Assembly: GCA_016223005.1 (NCBI GenBank)
Contig: JACRPW010000025.1
Coordinates: 1-62,488, forward strand
Origin: Deltaproteobacteria bacterium
Lineage (GTDB): Bacteria; Desulfobacterota; GWC2-55-46; UBA9637; GWC2-42-11
DNA: 62,488 nt
Reading direction: 5' to 3'
In this document: positions 29,706 through 39,378 of the stretch, one piece after another
Layout of the letters: each line of letters opens with the position of its first letter
Numbering within the stretch: the stretch's first letter is position 1
The notes under the pieces: generated by a model
Database searches by the model: none
Seen by the model: only the letters and a program-made list of their open reading frames with translations
What the model was told of the DNA's origin: nothing
Made by a program: the position numbers and the translations under genes

Positions 29706-30113
29706 GTTCTTTTCCTTTACCCAATAATACCTATATGGCTGGCGGCACTGCTGTTACCCTCTATTTAAGGCACAGGGTTTCTATAGATGTTGACCTTTTC
29801 ACGCAAGAACATTTTCTTACAGGGCCTATTTATAGATGCAATACGAAAGGACCACTCAGTTCACATAGAAGGTGTTTCGGATAGAGATTCCCTGGTAGCA
29901 GAAACAGGGGGCGTGAGATTAAGCCTCTTCTAGTATCGATATAAAGAGGGGTCTTGTGTTTTTTGATGATGCAGAAAGGGGATTAAAAGATATTATCCTC
30001 TTGCCCAAAAATATACATTGATTTTTACGGTCTTGAAAGGGTCTTCCCTATGTCCCATTGATCAGACTGAATGGGAAGATGTTAAAAGGTTTTTTATCCG
30101 GGTTGTTTTGTAA
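29654..30113 (+). pseudogene. AbiEii/DUF1814-type nucleotidyltransferase toxin remnant
   Basis: Starts MFYEAVPKDVASLIS after AAAGGAGG. It has the nucleotidyltransferase signature YMAGGTAVTLYLRHR then SIDVDLFT (GG-T-A...HR.S.D.D.F). A frameshift follows near 29830; the other frame continues DGVSDRDSLVAETGGVRLSL, then a TAG, then FFDDAERGLKDI. A family B repeat is inserted at 30004-30030. The tail DQTEWEDVKRFFIRVVL at about 30060-30113 still looks like the family C-terminus. So there are several independent lesions in one abortive-infection-type toxin gene. Confidence 0.75.
30004..30030. repeat. Repeat family B copy in the toxin remnant
   Basis: CCCAAAAATA, core TACATTGA, then TTTTTACGG. Same right end as the copy at 22763-22790. 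Confidence 0.8.
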
Positions 30114-30115
30114 AC

Positions 30116-30145
30116 CCCGCACCACGTTTGCGCGGACTGTGCGGG
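30116..30145. repeat. GC-rich hairpin upstream of carA
   Basis: CCCGCAC (30116-30122) and GTGCGGG (30139-30145) form a perfect 7-bp stem. A further GGCGGGG/GAGCGGGG duplication follows to 30174. Not followed by a T run. Role unknown; much more GC-rich than the surroundings. Confidence 0.5.
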
Positions 30146-30197
30146 CGGGGCATTCTGGCATGGAGCGGGGTAGACATCCCTTAAGGAGTTATATATT

Positions 30198-31418
30198 ATG
30201 CCATTACCTAAAAAATCCATCCTAGCGCTTGCTGACGGCACTGTGTTTGAGGGCTGTTCCTTCGGCGCTGAAGGCGAGGCGATTGGCGAGGTTGTGTTCA
30301 ATACATCTATGGCAGGGTATCAGGAGATTTTGACTGACCCGTCTTATAAAGGGCAGATTGTTACAATGACATATACCCAGATTGGCAACTATGGAATCAA
30401 TGAAGAGGATGTTGAGTCTCATAGACCATGGGCAGAGGGTTTTATAGTAAAGGAATCTTGCGATTATCCAAGCAACTGGCGGTGCAAGGAAACATTAGAC
30501 AGTTATCTAAAGAAAAATAATATTGTCGGAATAAAGGGCATAGACACAAGGGCTTTGACAAGGCATTTGAGGACTCACGGCGCAATGAACGGTGTTATAT
30601 CAACAGAATTGGGGACAGAAGTTGGGGACAGATTTGAAATCTGTCCCCTATTATCTGTCCCCAGCCTTGTTAAAAAGGCAAGGGAATTTCCATCCATGGC
30701 AGGGCTTGATTTAGCAAAAGAGGTTACATGCAAAGAGCCTTATTATTGGAAACAGGGCTTGTGGAATTTAGAAAGAGGTTATACACTCCGAACTCCGAAC
30801 TCCGAACTCCGAACTTACCGTGTGGTTGCCTACGATTTCGGAATTAAATTCAACATCCTCCGCAACCTTGTCCATTTTGGATGCGATGTTACTGTAGTGC
30901 CTGCGTGGACATCTGCCGAAGATGTTTTAAAGATGAACCCGGATGGTATATTCCTGTCTAATGGTCCCGGAGATCCTGATGCTGTAACATATGCCATAGA
31001 AAATGTAAGAAAACTAATTGGAAAAAAACCGATATTTGGAATCTGTCTGGGACATCAAATACTTGGTTTGGCCCTTGGCGGAAAAACATACAAATTAAAG
31101 TTTGGGCACAGAGGTGGCAACCAGCCTGTAATGGATTTGACAACAAGAAGGGTTGAAATCACAGCGCAGAACCACGGTTTTGCAGTGGATGTGGATTCTC
31201 TGAAAGGGATTGCTGAACTTACGCATATAAATCTGAATGATAAAACAGTGGAGGGGCTTGCACATAAAAAACTTCCGCTCTATTCTGTCCAGTATCATCC
31301 AGAGGCGTCCCCCGGACCTCATGATGCAAGTTATCTCTTTAAAAGGTTTGTGGATTTGATGGAGGGCAGATGGTCGCTGAACTTGATTCAGGAAGTAGGG
31401 GGGTTGCGTCCATCATAA
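30198..31418 (+). CDS. carA: carbamoyl-phosphate synthase small subunit
   Basis: 406 residues; glutamine amidotransferase subunit supplying ammonia to CarB for arginine and pyrimidine synthesis. N-terminal [20 protein letters not shown] and [20 protein letters not shown] (in parts). C-terminal class I GATase with catalytic Cys in [16 protein letters not shown] and His-x-Glu in [11 protein letters not shown]. It is about 20-25 residues longer than usual because of two in-frame repeats: a family A element (30611-30662) encoding [16 protein letters not shown], and an ACTCCGA x4 heptad array (30784-30816) encoding [10 protein letters not shown] at the domain junction. AAGGAG precedes the ATG. No carB follows; the convergent next gene overlaps by 6 bases. 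Confidence 0.95.
   Translation: MPLPKKSILALADGTVFEGCSFGAEGEAIGEVVFNTSMAGYQEILTDPSYKGQIVTMTYTQIGNYGINEEDVESHRPWAEGFIVKESCDYPSNWRCKETLDSYLKKNNIVGIKGIDTRALTRHLRTHGAMNGVISTELGTEVGDRFEICPLLSVPSLVKKAREFPSMAGLDLAKEVTCKEPYYWKQGLWNLERGYTLRTPNSELRTYRVVAYDFGIKFNILRNLVHFGCDVTVVPAWTSAEDVLKMNPDGIFLSNGPGDPDAVTYAIENVRKLIGKKPIFGICLGHQILGLALGGKTYKLKFGHRGGNQPVMDLTTRRVEITAQNHGFAVDVDSLKGIAELTHINLNDKTVEGLAHKKLPLYSVQYHPEASPGPHDASYLFKRFVDLMEGRWSLNLIQEVGGLRPS
30611..30662. repeat. Repeat family A element inside carA
   Basis: Nested palindrome: outer half-sites GGGGACAGAA and TTATCTGTCCCC flank an inner GGGGACAGATTT/AAATCTGTCCCC palindrome. Translated in frame within the linker after GVIST. Confidence 0.9.
30784..30816. 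repeat. Heptad repeat array inside carA
   Basis: ACTCCGA repeated four times with a partial fifth, in frame at the junction between the N-terminal and GATase domains. Confidence 0.9.
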
Positions 31419-31907
31419 ATGAGCCTTATATCCGGGTTTGCTTTTAAAAAGTTCTTTATGTTTTGCAAGGTAATAGACGATTGCTATATTAAGCACGAGC
31501 GCACCTATACGAAACAAAGTCTGTGCCTGAATAACCTCATACACCTCAAAAGGAATAAATAGCGATGTGGCGAGGACAGTAAGCCATTCAGCCCACCGCC
31601 TTCTTTTATAAAGTCCATAAGATTCTGTAAGATTAAGTGATGCAAAGAAAAACATGCCTGTCCCTACGCCTATGATTGTCCCATTCCCAACCATGCCCAA
31701 CCTTTTTATGGCACTTTCTACATAGTAATTATCCATATCAAGATTAAAGATGCCCACAATCTTGTTTGCAATCTGTCCCATATCTTGATTGATAAGGCTT
31801 ATTGCGCCAATGGACAAAAGAAAACATACTATTCCAAGAACAAGTTTTTCAATTATTATGAATTTTAGAAAACCTTCGTGTTTTTTCATAGATGACGGCT
31901 TTCCCAC
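31413..31907 (-). CDS. DUF2127-like membrane protein
   Basis: 164 residues with four hydrophobic helices: [53 protein letters not shown] and [15 protein letters not shown]. The pattern [17 protein letters not shown], then IPFEVYE, is characteristic of DUF2127 proteins. Function unknown. Starts four bases after the exchanger stop, so the two are probably co-transcribed. Confidence 0.8.
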   Translation of the reverse strand: MGKPSSMKKHEGFLKFIIIEKLVLGIVCFLLSIGAISLINQDMGQIANKIVGIFNLDMDNYYVESAIKRLGMVGNGTIIGVGTGMFFFASLNLTESYGLYKRRRWAEWLTVLATSLFIPFEVYEVIQAQTLFRIGALVLNIAIVYYLAKHKELFKSKPGYKAHL

Positions 31908-31911
31908 AGCA

Positions 31912-32925
31912 TTAGAGAATCAATATAAAAAGGATAAATAGTATATATAAAAAACCATTTACTGATAAAAGTAAAGGGGTTATTTTTATATTTCTGATTG
32001 TAAAAAGATACAGCCACCCTGCTGCCATAAGTGTAATAATGCTGCTTGCTGTAACAGTAAGGTTTGTTGTCCATGGTGTAAGAAATATACCTATTGCAGG
32101 CAAAAGGCTTCCTTGAAAGACCATTGCACCTGTAATATTTCCAACTGCCATAGTGTCCTTGCCGTGTCTTATCCATATAATGCTGTTTACCTTTTCAGGA
32201 AGTTCTGTGGCAATCGGGACAATAAGAAGTGAAAGGGCTATTACAGGCACCTTTAGGATATTAGCCAGATGTTCAATCCCTGTCACAAACCCTTTTGCCC
32301 CAATGATTATGAATGTCAGGGCAGCGAGGAGTTGAATAACAACAAAAAACATATGGTCTTTAAATATGGCAGAAAGATAAAGACTCTTTCTTTCTTCAGT
32401 GGTATGTCCATCCTTTGCAAGGGTTTTACTTGCCTTTACTGTTTCAAGCACATAGTAAAAATATGACATGACAAGGACTATAGCAATAAAGACCCTTAAG
32501 AGCCGCCATGCAGGTGGTGTAAATGCAACAAAAAAGGCAAGTGAGAAAGCAAATAAAAAGAATTCCAAGTCCCGTTTAAAACCAGAATGTTCAGGGTTTA
32601 TTGTGGTTTTTTTCCTCTTATCTTTAAATATGAATGCAGCCATGCCCATAAGGAATATGGCAATGGTTGAAAGCATTAAAGGTGCACCAAGTATGGCGCC
32701 GACACCCACCTCTTCACTTATTTTCTGGGAATTGCCTGCAAATATTGCTACAAGCGGGACCATTGTTTCAGGGAGCGCTGTGCCTACTGCTGCAAATATG
32801 CTCCCGGTCACACCTTCTGAAAACTTTAGTTTTGCTCCAAGTGATTCCACAGCATTTGTAAAAACTTCGGCAGCAATCACAATGATGACCAGAGAGATTA
32901 AAAGTATGATTAAGTCAGAAGCCAA
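31912..32925 (-). CDS. Na+/Ca2+ exchanger (CaCA) family transporter
   Basis: 337 residues, about ten transmembrane helices, with the two inverted alpha repeats of the family: AAVGTALPETMVPLVAI in the first half and PIATELPEKVNSIIWI, then GNITGAMVFQGSLLP, in the second. The conserved Glu of each repeat is present. Ion specificity cannot be told; YrbG-like antiporters move Ca2+ against Na+ or H+. Confidence 0.88.
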   Translation of the reverse strand: MASDLIILLISLVIIVIAAEVFTNAVESLGAKLKFSEGVTGSIFAAVGTALPETMVPLVAIFAGNSQKISEEVGVGAILGAPLMLSTIAIFLMGMAAFIFKDKRKKTTINPEHSGFKRDLEFFLFAFSLAFFVAFTPPAWRLLRVFIAIVLVMSYFYYVLETVKASKTLAKDGHTTEERKSLYLSAIFKDHMFFVVIQLLAALTFIIIGAKGFVTGIEHLANILKVPVIALSLLIVPIATELPEKVNSIIWIRHGKDTMAVGNITGAMVFQGSLLPAIGIFLTPWTTNLTVTASSIITLMAAGWLYLFTIRNIKITPLLLSVNGFLYILFILFILIL

Positions 32926-33128
32926 ATTAAGTTACACTCCTTTAATCCAAAAAAAGCGGTTGCCCCGAAAAATAAAAACTTAAATGCATTTTTCGGGTTA
33001 ACTATGGGGCTTGGACAACCGGGGACAGCCCCTGATGCCCCTGATAGAATCAATCAGGGGCATTCAGGGGTAAAATCTGTCCCCAAATTTTCACGCATCA
33101 CGTATAACGCACACGCACAACGGTTTTT
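32926..33128. repeat. Intergenic block of nested palindromic repeats
   Basis: Holds a family C variant at 32964-32997 (CCCGAAAAAT...ATGCATTTTTCGGG), flanked by GCGGTTG and CAACCG-type arms. At 33021-33084 is a family A pair (GGGGACAG ... CTGTCCCC) that encloses another inverted repeat (GCCCCTGAT / ATCAGGGGC). No gene is visible. Upstream of the exchanger and downstream of icd. Confidence 0.8.
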
Positions 33129-35414
<2,286 letters not shown>

Positions 35415-35428
35415 TTATATTGCAGCAT

Positions 35429-35449
35429 CCCCGATTTAGACACTCGGGG
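35429..35449. repeat. Small hairpin in the icd leader
   Basis: CCCCGA (35429-35434) and TCGGGG (35444-35449) with a nine-base loop. It lies between the riboswitch terminator and icd; related to family A by the following GGGGACAGG. Confidence 0.6.
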
Positions 35450-35490
35450 ACAGGTTTATGCCTTCCGCATCACCCCCTTTTTGCTCCAAT

Positions 35491-35552
35491 AAAAAAAACC
35501 GTCTGGCATACAACAAATATAGATATAAAATTTGTTATATGTGCCCAGACGG
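35491..35552 (-). terminator. Intrinsic terminator of the ZTP riboswitch
   Basis: On the minus strand, CCGTCTGG (35552-35545) pairs with CCAGACGG (35506-35499); the stem is extended inward by an AT-rich helix (AACAAAT/ATTTGTT) and followed by eight U (35498-35491). The 5' arm is the same sequence as the conserved 3' motif of the riboswitch, so aptamer and terminator are mutually exclusive. Confidence 0.88.
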
Positions 35553-35621
35553 TCGGCTTTATTGTGTCATATCTTCCACTACCCCGGTGGTGGCCACCTT
35601 GATTCCGTCAGTTATGGAAGC
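35543..35621 (-). ncRNA. ZTP (pfl) riboswitch aptamer upstream of icd
   Basis: Reading the minus strand: P1 strand CTTCCA (35620-35615), conserved AACTGACGG, P2 GGTGG/CCACC, the hallmark ACCGGGG (35587-35581), P1 partner TGGAAG (35578-35573), a linker, and the hallmark CCGTCTGGGC (35552-35543). In the standard form these are ACTGGCG and CCGCCTGGGC; here both sides of the pseudoknot changed together (GACGG with CCGTC), which keeps pairing. The class senses ZTP/ZMP and turns genes on by preventing termination. Downstream gene: icd. Confidence 0.87.
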
Positions 35622-35638
35622 AACTTATGAGGATGATT

Positions 35639-35667
35639 TTCTTACTATAAAAACAGGGGGTTGTCAA
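35639..35667 (-). promoter_or_regulatory. Possible promoter of the riboswitch-icd transcript
   Basis: TTGACA on the minus strand (35667-35662), 17-base spacer, weak -10 TAAGAA (35644-35639). Transcription would begin close to the P1 stem of the riboswitch. Confidence 0.45.
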
Positions 35668-35713
35668 TCTTTTTTTGAAAACTTTTTTTGAAAACTTGAA
35701 GTGGGGTTAAAGT

Positions 35714-36427
35714 TTAACTGCAAGGAGATTTTCTTATCCTGATGGCACCCAGCAGCAGATTTGCTATAATTGATATAAAATATATTTCATCTTCCTGAAA
35801 CTCTTTTGAAGTAATAGTCTGCACATTCAAAACACCGAACAGTTCGCCTTTTTTGATAATAGGATGGGACAACATTGTGGTATATTCCTGCTCCCGCAGT
35901 TCAGTAAATTTCTTGTATCTTGGGTCATTGGATACATCTTTTACAATAATAGTCTCCCCTTTTTGCGCTGCTGCACCTGTAATTCCCTCTCCCAACTTTA
36001 GTTTGACCTTTCCGATTGCCTCTTTTCTAAAACTTGTGGTTGCCCTCAAAACAAGTTCTTTTCCATACCATAGATATATTGATGCCGCATCAACACCTAA
36101 TCTTTTTGCTGTTTTTTCAACAACTGACTGCAGCACCTCATCAAGCTCATAGTCAGAACTTGCAAGCATGCTTATCTCTTCAAGGGTTATGATTTCCATC
36201 TTTTCCCTGTTTGCCTTTTCCATCTCAAATATAAGACCACCATCTTCATCCACCTTTATATGTGAAAAGGTATCCATTGGCAAGTATGGATTTATGGCCT
36301 TACTCGCAGCAGGCATATTTTTAAATTCAGAAAATCCACATGAACAGGATAGTTTTATTCTATAATCATCCACCCTGTCGCTTTTCATTTTTTTGCCGCA
36401 TTTTCTGCATCTCGTAATGACTTCCAT
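35714..36427 (-). CDS. GAF domain protein with N-terminal zinc-ribbon-like cysteines
   Basis: 237 residues from ATG 36427 (MEVITRCRKCGKKMKSD), chosen for the GGGAGGG upstream. N-terminus: C-x2-C ... C-x-C (SCSCGFSEF), a small zinc-binding element. C-terminal GAF domain (about 95-235): ASIYLWYGKELVLRATT, LGEGITGAAAQKGETIIV and GVLNVQT. No output domain, so it may be a cytosolic small-molecule or redox sensor acting on a partner. Unknown ligand. Downstream of rodZ on the same strand. Confidence 0.85.
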   Translation of the reverse strand: MEVITRCRKCGKKMKSDRVDDYRIKLSCSCGFSEFKNMPAASKAINPYLPMDTFSHIKVDEDGGLIFEMEKANREKMEIITLEEISMLASSDYELDEVLQSVVEKTAKRLGVDAASIYLWYGKELVLRATTSFRKEAIGKVKLKLGEGITGAAAQKGETIIVKDVSNDPRYKKFTELREQEYTTMLSHPIIKKGELFGVLNVQTITSKEFQEDEIYFISIIANLLLGAIRIRKSPCS

Positions 36428-36471
36428 ATTCCCTCCCATGAACCCCCAAAATACAGTTACATTTTTTGAAT

Positions 36472-37350
36472 CTAATTCCCTGTTTCCTGAGGGAGAACAA
36501 GTTTTACAACCTGTCCGTTCTCGCCAAGTTTTCCTAATGGTTTCCCATTTAACTTTAAACCCACCCCAGCTGCATTTCCGATTACAATAGAGAACTTTTT
36601 CTTTGCCTCCCATACTATATTCTCACTGTCTCTTAACAACACCTCAAAGGGTTTTTCATCGTCAATCTCAACCCTCATCCATGTAGGCTTAATCGTCAGT
36701 ACCTCAAGTTTAAGTTTTTTAACATCATATACTCCACCTTGATGCATATCTGCCTTATTTGCAGCCTCATGTATCTTATCAGTTTCTCCTGTAGTTGTAA
36801 TACCAGTATCTGCTTGTGGATTATCAGCAGGTGGTTTGGAGGGTTCTGTCAAACCGATACCAACTGTACTCCCCTCCTTATGTGTATTAAGATTAACCTT
36901 CTTATTATAATACGCATAACCAAAATATGAGGCAGTCAGGATAAACACAAAAAATATAACTAGAAGTGCCGGGTTATGAATCAAAGGTAAACCCCGTGCC
37001 GGTGTCTTATCATCTGTAGAGACTGCATCAGTATGACAGGGTATTTTTTCTGATCTCTGATTTGAATCATCTGTCAAATTATCTGATTTACTGCTTAAAT
37101 ACTCTTCGTAGTGGAGAACCGCATCATCACTATCAATGCCGGCATATTTACAATATAACCTTATAAAACCTCTGACAAAGGTAGGGTGCGGCAGATTTGC
37201 ATCATCATTTTCCAATGCGGCAAGCCATTTCATCTGTATCTTTGTAACCCTGGATATATCCTCAAGGCTTATACCCCGCATCTCCCTCTGTCTTTTCAGA
37301 TATACACCAGGTTTTTCCATAACACCTTTTAAAGAGAGCTGCTTTGCCAT
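36472..37350 (-). CDS. RodZ-like cell-shape protein
   Basis: 292 residues. N-terminal Xre-type helix-turn-helix (YLKRQREMRGISLEDISRVT, then TFVRGFIRLYCKYAGID), a charged linker, a single transmembrane helix (LLVIFFVFILTASYFGYAYY, near 143-162), a Thr/Pro-rich periplasmic linker, and a C-terminal DUF4115 domain. This is the RodZ architecture, which couples MreB to the envelope. Preceded by the TPR lipoprotein gene. Confidence 0.9.
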   Translation of the reverse strand: MAKQLSLKGVMEKPGVYLKRQREMRGISLEDISRVTKIQMKWLAALENDDANLPHPTFVRGFIRLYCKYAGIDSDDAVLHYEEYLSSKSDNLTDDSNQRSEKIPCHTDAVSTDDKTPARGLPLIHNPALLVIFFVFILTASYFGYAYYNKKVNLNTHKEGSTVGIGLTEPSKPPADNPQADTGITTTGETDKIHEAANKADMHQGGVYDVKKLKLEVLTIKPTWMRVEIDDEKPFEVLLRDSENIVWEAKKKFSIVIGNAAGVGLKLNGKPLGKLGENGQVVKLVLPQETGN

Positions 37351-37357
37351 AATACCC

Positions 37358-38134
37358 TTATTTTAAAGACTTAAGATTTTCCATTGATGAACGTGCCATA
37401 TCAGTATCAGGCAAAATCTTAATAACCTCATTAAATGACTGGGCAGCCCTTTTTTTATCGTTTAATTTCATTGAAACAATCCCGAGGTTGTAATATGCCT
37501 CAGCATAATCAGGAACATGTTTTATTGCAAGGGCAAAAGAGTCTTGAGCATCCCTGTCCCTGCCTGTCTTCATATATGCCATCCCCATATTATTATAGGC
37601 AAGACCATATCTTGGATTTGCACCTATTGCCTTTTTATAACTATCAATCGCCTTTTCATAATCTCCTTTCTGAAAGTATGCCCACCCCATATTGTTAAAT
37701 GCTGTTTCAGGTGCGGTATAAAAGATATTTTCAATTGCCTTTTTAGATTCTCCGATTGCCTCATCCCATTCCCCTTGTTTTAGATACACTGCCCCAAGGT
37801 TTGTATGTGCCTCTGAAAACTTTGGGTTTAATCTTATTGCCTCTTTAAAATGTCTTATAGCCTCTTCATTAAGTTCTCTATAAAAATAGGCAAGACCAAG
37901 TGCATTGCGATATACTGCATCTTGAGGATTTTTTTCAACAGCAGATGAGAGTTCCTTTAATGCCGGCGGTAAATTGCCTTCGCTTAAGTGAACGATGCCA
38001 AGACGATAGTGTATTGACGCCTCTTCCTTTAAATCTGATGCAGCACAGCCGTATAAGGCAGTGAATAGTGAATAGTAAATAGTAAAAACAAATATAAAAT
38101 TTTTGATTTTTGACTTTTGACTTTCTTTTTTCAT
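37358..38134 (-). CDS. TPR lipoprotein (PilF/NlpI-like)
   Basis: 258 residues. Signal peptide with lipobox LFTALYGC, then six or so TPRs (AVYRNALGLAYFYRELNEEA, AHTNLGAVYLKQGEWDEAI, AFNNMGWAYFQKGDYEKAI, AYNNMGMAYMKTGRDRDA, AYYNLGIVSMKLNDKKRA). Resembles PilF-type outer-membrane lipoproteins that help assemble pilus secretins, though any scaffold role is possible. Odd feature: the n- and h-regions of the signal peptide are encoded by two heptad arrays (38059-38125). The start overlaps the kinase gene upstream by 4 bases. Confidence 0.88.
   Translation of the reverse strand: MKKESQKSKIKNFIFVFTIYYSLFTALYGCAASDLKEEASIHYRLGIVHLSEGNLPPALKELSSAVEKNPQDAVYRNALGLAYFYRELNEEAIRHFKEAIRLNPKFSEAHTNLGAVYLKQGEWDEAIGESKKAIENIFYTAPETAFNNMGWAYFQKGDYEKAIDSYKKAIGANPRYGLAYNNMGMAYMKTGRDRDAQDSFALAIKHVPDYAEAYYNLGIVSMKLNDKKRAAQSFNEVIKILPDTDMARSSMENLKSLK
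38059..38125. repeat. Heptad arrays encoding a signal peptide
   Basis: Plus strand AGTGAAT/AGTGAAT/AGTAAAT/AGTAAAA, then TTTTTGA/TTTTTGA/CTTTTGA/CTTTC, period 7. On the coding strand they give SQKSKIKNF and TIYYSLFTAL. Confidence 0.88.
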
Positions 38135-39039
38135 ATATCCTCAAAATGTGTAAGTTTTTTAAATTCCCTGTATCTTTCATTAATCTCCTTAAGTGTCAAT
38201 GTCTTCATGCGATTTAGGCTGAAATCCTCTACATTAAATGATGCCATAACGCTTCCAAATATTATCGCCTGCCTTATATTATCCTCTGAAATATTATCTG
38301 TGTTTGCAAGATACCCCATTAATCCGCCTGCAAAACTATCCCCTGCACCTGTTGGATCAAATATAGACTCCAGCGGGTATGCAGGTGCCGAGAATATTGA
38401 ACTGCCATTGAACATAAGGGCACCGTATTCACCCCTCTTTATTATTAACGTTTTAGGACCATAGGACATTATCTTTCTGGCAGCCTTAACCAGATTCGGC
38501 TCTGCTGCAAACTGCATCGCCTCACCTTCATTTATTACAAACAGATTAACTCTGGAAAGAAGTTTTATAAGGCTTTCTCGCTTGCCTGTTATCCAAAAAT
38601 TCATTGTATCACACGCAACAAGTTTAGGTTTATCAACCTGTTCCAGTACATTCCACTGCAGGTCAGGGTCTATATTTGCAAGAAATACATAGGGGATGGA
38701 TTTATAATCTTCAGGTATCTGTGGTGTAAATCTCTCAAATACATTGAGGTGTGTTTCCAATGTATGTGCCTCATTCAAATCATAGTCATATCTGCCCTTC
38801 CATCTGAATGTCCTGCCTTCAACCTTTTGCAGCCCCTTTATATCAATATCCCTTGATTTTAGAAAAGAGATATGTTCTTCAGGGAAGTCACTACCAATAA
38901 CAGCGACAAGATTTACATCAGAAAAATAACTCGCTGCTGTTGAAAAGTATGTGGCTGAGCCGCCGAGCACATCTTCTGCCTTACCAAAAGGTGTCTCAAC
39001 AGAATCAAATGCAACAGAGCCAACAACAAGGATACCCAT
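38131..39039 (-). CDS. PfkB family sugar/nucleoside kinase
   Basis: 302 residues from ATG 39039 (MGILVVGSVAFDSVET), with AAAGGAGG upstream. Ribokinase fold: N-terminal substrate site GSVAFDSV, ATP/anion-hole motif FDPTGAGDSFAGGLMGYL near the C-terminus, with Asp as catalytic base. The substrate is not clear; the form resembles PfkB kinases often found near envelope genes in deltaproteobacteria. Overlaps the TPR gene by 4 bases. Confidence 0.9.
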   Translation of the reverse strand: MGILVVGSVAFDSVETPFGKAEDVLGGSATYFSTAASYFSDVNLVAVIGSDFPEEHISFLKSRDIDIKGLQKVEGRTFRWKGRYDYDLNEAHTLETHLNVFERFTPQIPEDYKSIPYVFLANIDPDLQWNVLEQVDKPKLVACDTMNFWITGKRESLIKLLSRVNLFVINEGEAMQFAAEPNLVKAARKIMSYGPKTLIIKRGEYGALMFNGSSIFSAPAYPLESIFDPTGAGDSFAGGLMGYLANTDNISEDNIRQAIIFGSVMASFNVEDFSLNRMKTLTLKEINERYREFKKLTHFEDI

Positions 39040-39062
39040 TATGCCTCCTTTCAACGGTTATG

Positions 39063-39372
39063 TTAATTTTCTGCATATTCAAACAAACTTGGAATAACAT
39101 TTTTTCTGTCCAGATGTCCATTTTTCAATACAATAGGTATGTGGTCAATATCTTCTGGATTGTCAGGAATGCAATAAAATTGTTTCAAATACTTCCAATC
39201 ATTCAAAAATTTCTTTTTTTAACCCTTGCGTTTCAACCTGATTTTTTATTACAAGCAGGGTTTCTTTTAAAGAATTTACATAACTTTCATATTTTTCCTG
39301 AAATATTGGATTGCAGAAATAAAAAGTATTTTTATCAATTACAGTTTGAAATTTGATTTCGCCTGTTTTCAT
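39063..39372 (-). pseudogene. Hypothetical protein, single frameshift at an A7 run
   Basis: Frame 1 from ATG 39372: MKTGEIKFQTVIDKNTFYFC and on to VETQGLKKEIFE, then TGA at 39201. Frame 2 continues without a gap, FLNDWKYLKQFYCIPDNPED and on to NVIPSLFEYAEN, ending at TAA 39063. The junction is a run of seven A followed by G. One product of about 103 residues would result from a single base change, a sequencing error or programmed slippage. I do not recognise the family. It lies between the dgt stop (39379) and the kinase gene. Confidence 0.6.
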
Positions 39373-39378
39373 TGGATT

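Noticed and set aside
32468-32983. 171-codon plus-strand frame opposite the exchanger gene
   Set aside because: Mirror of the transporter's codons; no start signal and no recognisable protein.
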